DNA of 64,000 nt from the NCBI RefSeq assembly GCF_025136295.1, contig NZ_CP062788.1:2336501-2400500 (forward strand). The letters are read 5' to 3'. Position 1 is the stretch's first letter; every line of letters starts with the position of its first letter. Shown here in pieces: positions 57,854 through 64,000 of this stretch. Position numbers and translations under genes: made by a program. The notes beneath the pieces are model-generated. The model was not told where the DNA came from. It did not search any database and was given only the letters and a program-made list of their open reading frames with translations. Origin of the DNA: Aestuariispira ectoiniformans (GTDB lineage Bacteria; Pseudomonadota; Alphaproteobacteria; UBA8366; Aestuariispiraceae).

Positions 57854-59496
57854 CAAACTCCACCAGCCATTCTGACAGTGCCGCCGTCATCGTCGGAACC
57901 CTTGTTTTGGGGCTGGCGGTTGTTTTTCTCTTTGTTTCAGGAGCCCCTTCCGGAGGGGCTTTTTCGTGGCCGGATTCCCCGCGACATGCCCTGAACGGGG
58001 CCTTCGTGATGGATCTGATCCGTGACATGCCCTATGCCGATCCAAAGGGGTATGCGTATAACTATTATTCCCAATATCCCGCCCTTACGATCCTGTTCTA
58101 TCCGCCGTTGTTTTCGTTCATTCTGGCACCCTTTTACGCCGTTCTGGGGGTGTCGCAGAATACGGCCCTGGTAGTTCTGGGGCTTTTATATTTTGCCATG
58201 ATTTGGGGCGTCTATGCGCTCGCAAGGTTGTGGTGTCGGAATAGTATTGCGCTTGTGGCCGCGTTGATCTTTGCCTTCTTGCCAGAGATCAGCTATTGGG
58301 GCCGTCAGGTCATGCTTGAGATACCGGCCTATGCGATCCTGGTCTGGAGCGCCTATGCATTCTGCATGCATATCCGCAGCGGTCGCGTCAGTTTGCTGTA
58401 TCTGGCGGTGGCCCTCCTGGTACTTAGCCTCTACACCAAGCTGTCTGTGGCCTTTGTTGCATTTCCCTTCCTCGTGACGCTGCTGTCCGCCCGCGGCCTG
58501 TCCTTGTTCCGGGATTGGCATAGCTATGTCATTGCGGCGCTTGCGTTGGTCGGGATGGTCCCTCTGGTGGTGCTAACGCTGGAGTTCGGGCAGGCGAACA
58601 TTCAGTCTGCTGCCGGTATTGCGGATTCCCAGGTTTCCCGTACGTCATTGGAGGCGTGGCTCTGGTATGCGCAAAGATTACCGTCGCAGATGGGCTGGGC
58701 CGGTTTCCTGGCGGCTCTTGGCGGGGTGGGGACTGCCGTGGCGATGAGGCGGTCGCTTGCCGTTTCCCGGTTTGAGGCAATCTTTTGGGGTTCCTGGTTT
58801 GTCGCGGGCTATATCTTTTATTCTGCGGTGGACTTGAAAGAAGCACGCCACAGCATTTTCCTGTTGCTGCCTGCGGGGCTGTCCATCGGGCTTCTGGGGG
58901 AATGGCTCTGCCAGCGGCATAGATGGGCCGGTATTGCGACCGTGGGCGTGGTATTGGTTGCTTCTGTCGCGACGACAACTTTGCAGCGTCCGGTGCATTA
59001 TGTGGCGGGATACCGGGAAGTCGTTGACTATGTGGCGGCCAAGGCGCCTGCCAACAGCAATATTCTGTTCTCTGGATATCGTGACGGTTCTTTTATCTTC
59101 AATATGCGGGCACACGCCGACCGCAAGGATGTAAGCACGATACGTGCAGACAAACTGCTTCTTCGGATATCGGTGCGGCGCGAGCTTGGCGTGGAAGAAA
59201 AGGACTACACCGAGGCCGAGATCGACAGTTTGATTGATAGTTTGGGCGTTCACTATGTTGTCGCCCAGCCGGATTTTTGGACTGACCTGAAGCCAATGGC
59301 CAAACTGCAATCCCTGCTGCACAGTGACCGGTTTGAAGAGGTCGCACGCTTTAAGATGCAGGCCAATTATCATGCGCAGGAAAAGGAACTGGTGGTCTAT
59401 CGGAACCGTGGCGAAGTCGCGGAAGGGCCAATCAACATTTCCAATGAGCTGCCGATTGTGGGGCGAACGGTTTCGGGCACGATCTCCGGCGACTGA
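57850..59496 (+). CDS. GT-C family membrane glycosyltransferase (ArnT/PMT-like)
   Basis: 548 aa, translationally coupled to the previous gene (ATGA overlap). About ten to twelve hydrophobic segments with an extracytoplasmic acidic loop after the first helix (WPDSPRHALNG) and GRQVMLEIPAY further on. This is the layout of GT-C enzymes that use polyprenyl-phosphate sugars (glycosyltransferase family 39, ArnT-like). The C-terminal 130 residues form a soluble domain. It would transfer the lipid-linked sugar made by its neighbours to a periplasmic acceptor not identifiable here. A terminator-like hairpin with a T-run lies inside the coding sequence about 90 bp from the start. Confidence 0.78.
   Translation: MTNSTSHSDSAAVIVGTLVLGLAVVFLFVSGAPSGGAFSWPDSPRHALNGAFVMDLIRDMPYADPKGYAYNYYSQYPALTILFYPPLFSFILAPFYAVLGVSQNTALVVLGLLYFAMIWGVYALARLWCRNSIALVAALIFAFLPEISYWGRQVMLEIPAYAILVWSAYAFCMHIRSGRVSLLYLAVALLVLSLYTKLSVAFVAFPFLVTLLSARGLSLFRDWHSYVIAALALVGMVPLVVLTLEFGQANIQSAAGIADSQVSRTSLEAWLWYAQRLPSQMGWAGFLAALGGVGTAVAMRRSLAVSRFEAIFWGSWFVAGYIFYSAVDLKEARHSIFLLLPAGLSIGLLGEWLCQRHRWAGIATVGVVLVASVATTTLQRPVHYVAGYREVVDYVAAKAPANSNILFSGYRDGSFIFNMRAHADRKDVSTIRADKLLLRISVRRELGVEEKDYTEAEIDSLIDSLGVHYVVAQPDFWTDLKPMAKLQSLLHSDRFEEVARFKMQANYHAQEKELVVYRNRGEVAEGPINISNELPIVGRTVSGTISGD
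57942..57964 (+). terminator. Terminator-like hairpin inside the GT-C gene
   Basis: AGCCCCT (57942-57948), a five-base loop, AGGGGCT (57954-57960), then Ts to 57964. The stem is perfect, GC-rich and followed directly by five Ts, the form of an intrinsic terminator. It lies in codons for the first periplasmic loop of the GT-C protein. It could act as an attenuator or be chance. Confidence 0.45.
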
Positions 59497-59834
59497 GCAA
59501 TCTTAAGGCTGTAAATGACGATTGCCTGTCTTTTTGGAGGGGCTCCTGATTGATGCGATTCGCCCTGGTGGAATCGCAGGCGGGACGGCGTGTCTATGCC
59601 GGTTCATAAATGGATTTTCTGTTCTGTTTTAATTTTTTTTGAAATTTTTTTTGCGGCCAATCCCTTGTAACAGGCATGTTTTTATCGCAAAAACGACATC
59701 AATCGGCTTCTTCGCGCCTGCGGGTGGTTGCGCCTCTCTTTTTTAATTGAACGTGCTATCAAAATAAAACATCCTTAGACTACTAAGAAGGCAGCGAATA
59801 AGCCGACCGACAAATAGAACTGGGAGATATCTCG
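59497..59834. other. 338 bp intergenic region before the peptide importer operon
   Basis: Holds the end of the sugar-lipid operon and the promoter region of the importer. A weak terminator candidate is GCAATC (59497-59502) pairing with GATTGC (59520-59525), with five Ts at 59531-59535. A second perfect 7 bp inverted repeat, GCGATTC (59555-59561) and GAATCGC (59571-59577), has no T-run. A T/A-rich tract covers 59625-59655. The palindrome GAGATATCTC (59824-59833) overlaps the ribosome site. No confident -35/-10 pair and no gene seen. Confidence 0.45.
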
Positions 59835-61430
59835 ATGTCCGATGAACTGAAATTCTTCAGCCAACAAGCCGCGCGCGGGTTGGTTACGCGCCGCGATTTT
59901 CTGGGCCGTGCCGCCGCGCTGGGCGTGGCCGCACCCTTTGCGACGACCATGCTGAGCCGTGCCGTTCAGGCTGCCGGACCGAAAAAGGGCGGTGATCTTG
60001 TGTTGGGTCTGCAGGGCGGCAGCGCGACAGACAGCCTTGATCCGGCAGCTTTCCTGAGCGACATGCCCACGGTGTTCGGTAAATGCTGGGGTGAAACCCT
60101 GACTGTTACGACGCCGGACGGCGGTGTTGCAGGTCAACTGGCTGAATCCTTCGAGGCAACCGACAGCAGCGCCAAGGTCTGGATGTTCAAGCTGCGCAAA
60201 GGTATCAGCTTCCACAACGGCAAGGAAATGGATGCCAATGATGTGGTTCAGACGCTGAAACGGCACAGCAGTGACGATTCGAAGTCTGGCGCTCTTGGTA
60301 TCATGAAAGGCATTGCAGATATTTCCGCTGACGGCTCTCATGGTGTCGTTATCACTATGAAAGAAGGCAATGCCGACCTGCCGTATCTGATGTCCGATTA
60401 CCATCTGATTATCCAGCCGAATGGCGGCAATGATGGCCCCGATGCCGGGATCGGCACCGGCCCCTATACAGTTGAGGTGGCCGAGCACGGTGTGCGTTAT
60501 GTCGGTAAGAAATTCGACGGCCACTGGGACGATTCGGTCGGCCATGTGGACAGTGTGGAAATCCTGCAGGTCAACGATCCGACTGCCCGTATGTCCGCTC
60601 TGCAGTCCGGTCGTATCCATATGATGAACCGGGCAGATCCCAAAACTGTTCACCTGCTGGAACGCCTGCCGCATATCAAAGTCGAAAGCACGGCCGGTCG
60701 TGGGCACTACGTCTTCATCATGCATTGCAATACCGCACCGTTCGACAACAACGACCTGCGTCTGGCTCTGAAATATTCCATTGACCGTGAAGAAATGGTC
60801 AAGCGCGTCCTGAATGGTTACGGCTCTGTCGGGAATGACTTCCCGATCAACCAGGCCTATCCGTTGTTCCCGGACGACATTCCACAGCGCACCTACGATC
60901 TGGACAAGGCCAAGCACCACTTCAAGAAATCCGGCCACAGCGGTAAAATCCTTCTGCGTACCTCCGAAGTTGCCTTCCCGGGCGCAGTTGATGCCTCCGT
61001 CCTGTTCCAGCAGCAGGCCTCAAAAGCCGGGATCGAGTTGGAAATCAAACGCGAGCCGGGTGACGGTTACTGGTCCAACGTCTGGAACAAGCAACCGTTC
61101 TGCGCATCCTACTGGGGTGGCCGTCCGACCCAGGACCAGATGTATTCCACGGCTTACAAATCTGATGCCGACTGGAACGATACGCGCTTCTTCCGCGATG
61201 ACTTCGACAAATTGCTGTCGGCAGCCCGCACTGAGTTGGACGAAGCCAAGCGTAAGGACATGTACCGCGAAATGTCGCTGATGGTCCGTGATGAAGGCGG
61301 TGCGATTATTCCGATGTTCAACGACTTCGTCGATGCCATGAACGACAAGGTTCAGGGCTATGTCAAAGACCCCTCCGGCCCGACCCCGCTGTCCAACGGA
61401 TTTGCTCCGATCCGCGTTTGGTTGGCATAA
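59835..61430 (+). CDS. Tat-exported peptide ABC transporter substrate-binding protein (DppA/OppA family)
   Basis: 531 aa solute-binding protein of the SBP_bac_5 family. The N-terminus has a twin-arginine signal (Arg19-Arg20 in TRRDFLGRAAAL) and a probable cleavage after AVQA near residue 46. Family landmarks include LRKGISFHNGKEMDANDV and the ALKYSIDREEMVKRVL region. It binds oligopeptides, dipeptides or related solutes in the periplasm and delivers them to the permeases encoded downstream. GGGAG lies 8 nt before the ATG. First gene of an importer operon. The ligand is not predictable; peptide uptake by this importer need not be linked to the NRPS product. Confidence 0.9.
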   Translation: MSDELKFFSQQAARGLVTRRDFLGRAAALGVAAPFATTMLSRAVQAAGPKKGGDLVLGLQGGSATDSLDPAAFLSDMPTVFGKCWGETLTVTTPDGGVAGQLAESFEATDSSAKVWMFKLRKGISFHNGKEMDANDVVQTLKRHSSDDSKSGALGIMKGIADISADGSHGVVITMKEGNADLPYLMSDYHLIIQPNGGNDGPDAGIGTGPYTVEVAEHGVRYVGKKFDGHWDDSVGHVDSVEILQVNDPTARMSALQSGRIHMMNRADPKTVHLLERLPHIKVESTAGRGHYVFIMHCNTAPFDNNDLRLALKYSIDREEMVKRVLNGYGSVGNDFPINQAYPLFPDDIPQRTYDLDKAKHHFKKSGHSGKILLRTSEVAFPGAVDASVLFQQQASKAGIELEIKREPGDGYWSNVWNKQPFCASYWGGRPTQDQMYSTAYKSDADWNDTRFFRDDFDKLLSAARTELDEAKRKDMYREMSLMVRDEGGAIIPMFNDFVDAMNDKVQGYVKDPSGPTPLSNGFAPIRVWLA

Positions 61431-61474
61431 TAAGAAAATAAAAAAGTGGGGTTAATTACGGAAAGTGGGTTTTT

Positions 61475-62443
61475 ATGACACTGTTATCAAACCCGTTATT
61501 CAGGATGATTGCCCAGCGCTTGGCGCTGGGCATACTCCTGCTGCTGGCGATATCGGTGGTGATTTTTGCCGGGACGGAACTGTTGCCGGGCGACGTTGCC
61601 CAAACCATTCTGGGGCAGTCGGCCACGGATGAGGCCGTCGCCAATATTCGCGCGGCACTCGGGCTCGATCAGCCTGCCTATATCCGGTATTTCGAATGGC
61701 TGGGTGGCATTTTCCAGGGGGACCTTGGTATGTCGCTGGCTAACAACCAGCCCATCGGCGAGATGATTGCCGGTCGTCTGGAGAATACTTTATTCCTGGC
61801 CATGTGGGCGGCCATTGTGTCCGTGCCGCTGGCTGTTTTACTGGGGATGATTGCCGTTCATTACCGCAACGGTTTCATCGACAAGCTCATTTCGATGAGT
61901 ACCCTGGGGGCGATTTCCCTGCCGGAATTTTTCATCGGTTATCTGTTTGTCCTGTTCTTTGCCATAAACACGAACTGGTTACCGTCCATATCTTCCGTTT
62001 ATGAAGGCATGCCATTTGGAGAGCGGATGCAGGCCATTGTCCTGCCTTGCGGCACGCTGACACTTGTGGTGTTGGCGCATATGATGCGTATGACGCGTGC
62101 GGCAATCCTGAATGTGATGTCCTCACCCTATGTGGAAACGGCGGAACTGAAGGGGCTTAGTCCCTTCAAGATCATTGTGCGGCATGCTTTCCCGAACGCG
62201 ATTTCCCCGATCATCAATGTGGTGGTTCTGAACCTCGCCTATCTGGTGGTTGGTGTTGTGGTGGTTGAAGTGGTTTTTGTCTATCCCGGTCTGGGTCAGT
62301 TGATGGTGGACCACGTGGCAAAGCGTGATATCCCCGTGGTTCAGGCCTGTGGCCTGATTTTCGCCGCGACTTATATCCTGCTCAACATGACGGCCGATAT
62401 CCTGTCCATTATCTCGAACCCGCGTTTGCGGCATCCGAAGTGA
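61475..62443 (+). CDS. Peptide ABC transporter permease (DppB type)
   Basis: 322 aa inner-membrane permease with about six hydrophobic segments. It starts with the family pattern AQRLALGILLLLAISVVIF and AGTELLPGD. The EAA loop that contacts the ATPase reads ETAELKGLSPFKIIVRHAFP. It pairs with the following permease to form the channel of a Dpp/Opp importer. It lies 44 bp after the binding-protein gene, and its stop lies just before the next start. Confidence 0.92.
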   Translation: MTLLSNPLFRMIAQRLALGILLLLAISVVIFAGTELLPGDVAQTILGQSATDEAVANIRAALGLDQPAYIRYFEWLGGIFQGDLGMSLANNQPIGEMIAGRLENTLFLAMWAAIVSVPLAVLLGMIAVHYRNGFIDKLISMSTLGAISLPEFFIGYLFVLFFAINTNWLPSISSVYEGMPFGERMQAIVLPCGTLTLVVLAHMMRMTRAAILNVMSSPYVETAELKGLSPFKIIVRHAFPNAISPIINVVVLNLAYLVVGVVVVEVVFVYPGLGQLMVDHVAKRDIPVVQACGLIFAATYILLNMTADILSIISNPRLRHPK

Positions 62444-62451
62444 GGTCATCC

Positions 62452-63366
62452 ATGAGTATTTCAAAAATGCCCTGGAGTGCGCGCATCGGATTGCTGGGCG
62501 TGATCATTTTCCTGGGATCCGCGATCTTTGCCCCGTGGCTGGCGCCCTACGGCGAAGCGGACATTGTTGGCGAGGTTTGGGCACCGACGTCAGTTGGTCA
62601 GCAATTTGGCTTGATTGTCGATTTGTTCGGTGACCTGTCGTTCAGTGCTTTTATCGATCAAAGCCATGGCCTCTGGGCAGGATCGAATGCCTTCTGGCTT
62701 GGCACCGACCAGATCGGGCGCGACATGCTCACCCGTATGCTCTATGGCGCGCGGATGACGATTTTTGTGGCCGGGGCCGCAACGCTGCTGTCCTTCAGCA
62801 TGGGCGTTTTCCTTGGCTTCCTGGCGGCAGTGCTTCGGGGCTGGGTGGACCAGACGTTGAGCCGTTTCAATGATCTGATGATGTCGATTCCGACGCTGAT
62901 CTTTGCCTTGGTGGTCCTGTCGGTTCTGCCGGTCAATATGGTGACATTGATCCTGGTGATGGCGGTTCTGGATTCCACGCGCGTCTTCCGTATCTCACGG
63001 GCGGTAGCCGTTGATATCGCGGTTCTGGATTTTGTCGAGGCAGCCCGCCTTCGCGGGGAAAAACAGATATGGATCATCTTCCGGGAAATTCTGCCCAATG
63101 CCCTGTCGCCGCTCTTTGCGGAACTCGGCCTGCGCTTTGCCTTTGCTGTTCTTTTCCTGAGTTCGCTCAGCTTCCTGGGCCTAGGCATTCAGCCGCCGGC
63201 CGCGGACTGGGGCAGCATGGTGAAAGACAATAAAGACGGTATCGTGTTTGGTATCTCGGCTGCTCTCATCCCTGCAGGTGCGATTGCCGGTCTCGCGATC
63301 AGTGTCAACCTGGTGGTCGATTGGGTCCTGAACCGAACCTCCAGCCTGAAGGGAGGACGCGGATAA
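62452..63366 (+). CDS. Peptide ABC transporter permease (DppC type)
   Basis: 304 aa from ATG 62452, with GAGG 6 nt upstream. A GTG at 62440, overlapping the preceding stop, is in frame but has no ribosome site. The EAA loop is DFVEAARLRGEKQIWIIFRE, and the DQIGRDMLTRMLYGARMT segment is the usual DppC landmark. An insert between the first helix and that segment (about residues 35-75) is longer than in the short members of the family. Second permease of the importer; its stop TAA shares its last base with the ATG of the ATPase gene. Confidence 0.92.
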   Translation: MSISKMPWSARIGLLGVIIFLGSAIFAPWLAPYGEADIVGEVWAPTSVGQQFGLIVDLFGDLSFSAFIDQSHGLWAGSNAFWLGTDQIGRDMLTRMLYGARMTIFVAGAATLLSFSMGVFLGFLAAVLRGWVDQTLSRFNDLMMSIPTLIFALVVLSVLPVNMVTLILVMAVLDSTRVFRISRAVAVDIAVLDFVEAARLRGEKQIWIIFREILPNALSPLFAELGLRFAFAVLFLSSLSFLGLGIQPPAADWGSMVKDNKDGIVFGISAALIPAGAIAGLAISVNLVVDWVLNRTSSLKGGRG

Positions 63367-64000
63367 TGTCAAAAGGCCAAGACCTTCTCAAAGTCAAAGA
63401 CCTCAAGATCGAGGCGACTTCCTATCCGCCGGGCGAACCGCCACAGGACGTCGTGCTGGTGGAAAATGTTTCCTTTGAACTGACCAAGGGCCATGTCCTG
63501 GGGCTGATCGGGGAATCCGGTGCGGGCAAATCCACCATTGGCCTGGCGGGCATGGCCTATGGCCGTGGCGGTTGCCGGATCACTGGTGGTGAAGTTTGGC
63601 TGAACGGGGAAAATATCCTCGCTCTCAGTCACCGGGGTGTGCGGAAAATCCGCGGGCGGTCCGTGGCCTATGTTGCACAATCAGCAGCAGCGGCTTTCAA
63701 TCCGTCCCATCGTCTGATGGACCAGGTTGTCGAAGGGGCGCTGGAGCACAACCTTATGTCCCGCGCCGAGGCCTGTGAATTTGCGGTGGAACTGTTCCGG
63801 AAACTGGGGCTGCCCGACCCGGATAATTTCGGCAGGCGCTATCCGCATCAGGTCTCCGGCGGTCAGCTTCAGCGTGCCATGACGGCCATGGCCCTTTGCG
63901 CCAAACCGGACCTGATTGTCTTTGACGAACCGACAACTGCATTGGATGTCACGACACAGATCGATGTGCTAGCGGCGATCAAGGATGCAATCCGGGATAC
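63366..64000 (+). CDS. Peptide ABC transporter ATPase (DppD type), 3' partial
   Basis: Starts at ATG 63366, overlapping the permease stop by one base (TAATG), and stays open through the right edge; about 211 codons visible. Walker A is GESGAGKST, the signature VSGGQLQRA, and Walker B LIVFDEPTTALD. This nucleotide-binding protein powers the importer formed by the two permeases. In this family it normally runs to about 320 residues, often with a second ATPase gene or a fused second half after it; both would lie off-window. Confidence 0.93.
   Translation, partial: MSKGQDLLKVKDLKIEATSYPPGEPPQDVVLVENVSFELTKGHVLGLIGESGAGKSTIGLAGMAYGRGGCRITGGEVWLNGENILALSHRGVRKIRGRSVAYVAQSAAAAFNPSHRLMDQVVEGALEHNLMSRAEACEFAVELFRKLGLPDPDNFGRRYPHQVSGGQLQRAMTAMALCAKPDLIVFDEPTTALDVTTQIDVLAAIKDAIRD

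Noticed and set aside
59747-59790. Sigma-70 promoter (TTGAAC at 59747) for the importer
   Set aside because: No convincing -10 box at 16-18 bp spacing; not called.
59775-60938. 387-codon open frame on the minus strand
   Set aside because: Antisense to the peptide-binding protein gene, which has a Tat signal and clear family motifs.
1-64000. MbtH-like protein, PPTase, halogenase or cytochrome P450 within the cluster
   Set aside because: Looked for family motifs in all plausible frames and between genes; none found in this window. They may lie upstream.

Overview
The window is almost entirely accessory DNA. The first 49 kb is the 3' part of a very large nonribosomal peptide synthetase (NRPS) operon. 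Moderately high GC, Shine-Dalgarno-led genes with ATGA/TAGTG overlaps, a SyrD-type cyclic-peptide exporter, a Tat-exported peptide-binding protein and a HAD-UbiA fusion point to a Gram-negative proteobacterium. An alphaproteobacterium is my best guess; there is no rRNA or core marker here to prove it.

Layout. (1) 2-49231, plus strand: five NRPS genes, the first cut by the left edge, with 14 adenylation (A) domains. Domain order is [Cy? off-window]-A1-T-C-A2-T-Cy-A3-T-Ox / TubC-C-A4-T-E / C-A5-T-C-A6-T-C-A7(NMT)-T-C / A8-T-C-A9(LLM)-T-C-A10-T-C-A11-T-E / C-A12-T-C-A13-T-C-A14-T-TE. Pocket residues aligned by eye suggest Cys - Asp or methyl-Asp - Cys(thiazole) - D-Ser - Ser-like - beta-amino acid (beta-Ala-like) - N-Me-Ser (perhaps N-methyldehydroalanine) - Gly - unknown, probably oxidised - Val - D-Asn - Ser-like - methyl-Asp-like - Val, released by the terminal thioesterase. 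(2) 49246-51996, plus: a fused B12-dependent glutamate mutase and an Asp/Glu racemase, which together would supply D-3-methylaspartate. (3) 51968-54357, minus: a proofreading type II thioesterase and a SyrD/PvdE-like exporter, convergent with the racemase. (4) 54617-55750, minus: an AT-rich membrane acyltransferase. (5) 56027-59496, plus: a three-gene lipid-linked sugar operon (HAD-UbiA phosphoribosyl-polyprenyl synthase-like, SMR-like flippase, GT-C glycosyltransferase). (6) 59835-64000, plus: a Dpp/Opp-type peptide ABC importer, cut in its ATPase gene by the right edge.

Two things stand out. The assembly line combines several rare tailoring elements: an A domain lacking the alpha-amine Asp, a luciferase-like monooxygenase and a methyltransferase each inserted in an A domain, a module split between two genes, and a precursor pathway for methyl-Asp. 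It has also been rebuilt recently by internal recombination. Five pairs of long near-identical DNA repeats, with breakpoints at domain borders, make the last module a mosaic of a C domain copied from the previous module and an A-T unit copied from another gene.

No MbtH-like protein, phosphopantetheinyl transferase, pathway regulator, tRNA, rRNA, CRISPR or insertion sequence was seen. I do not recognise the final product as a known compound.
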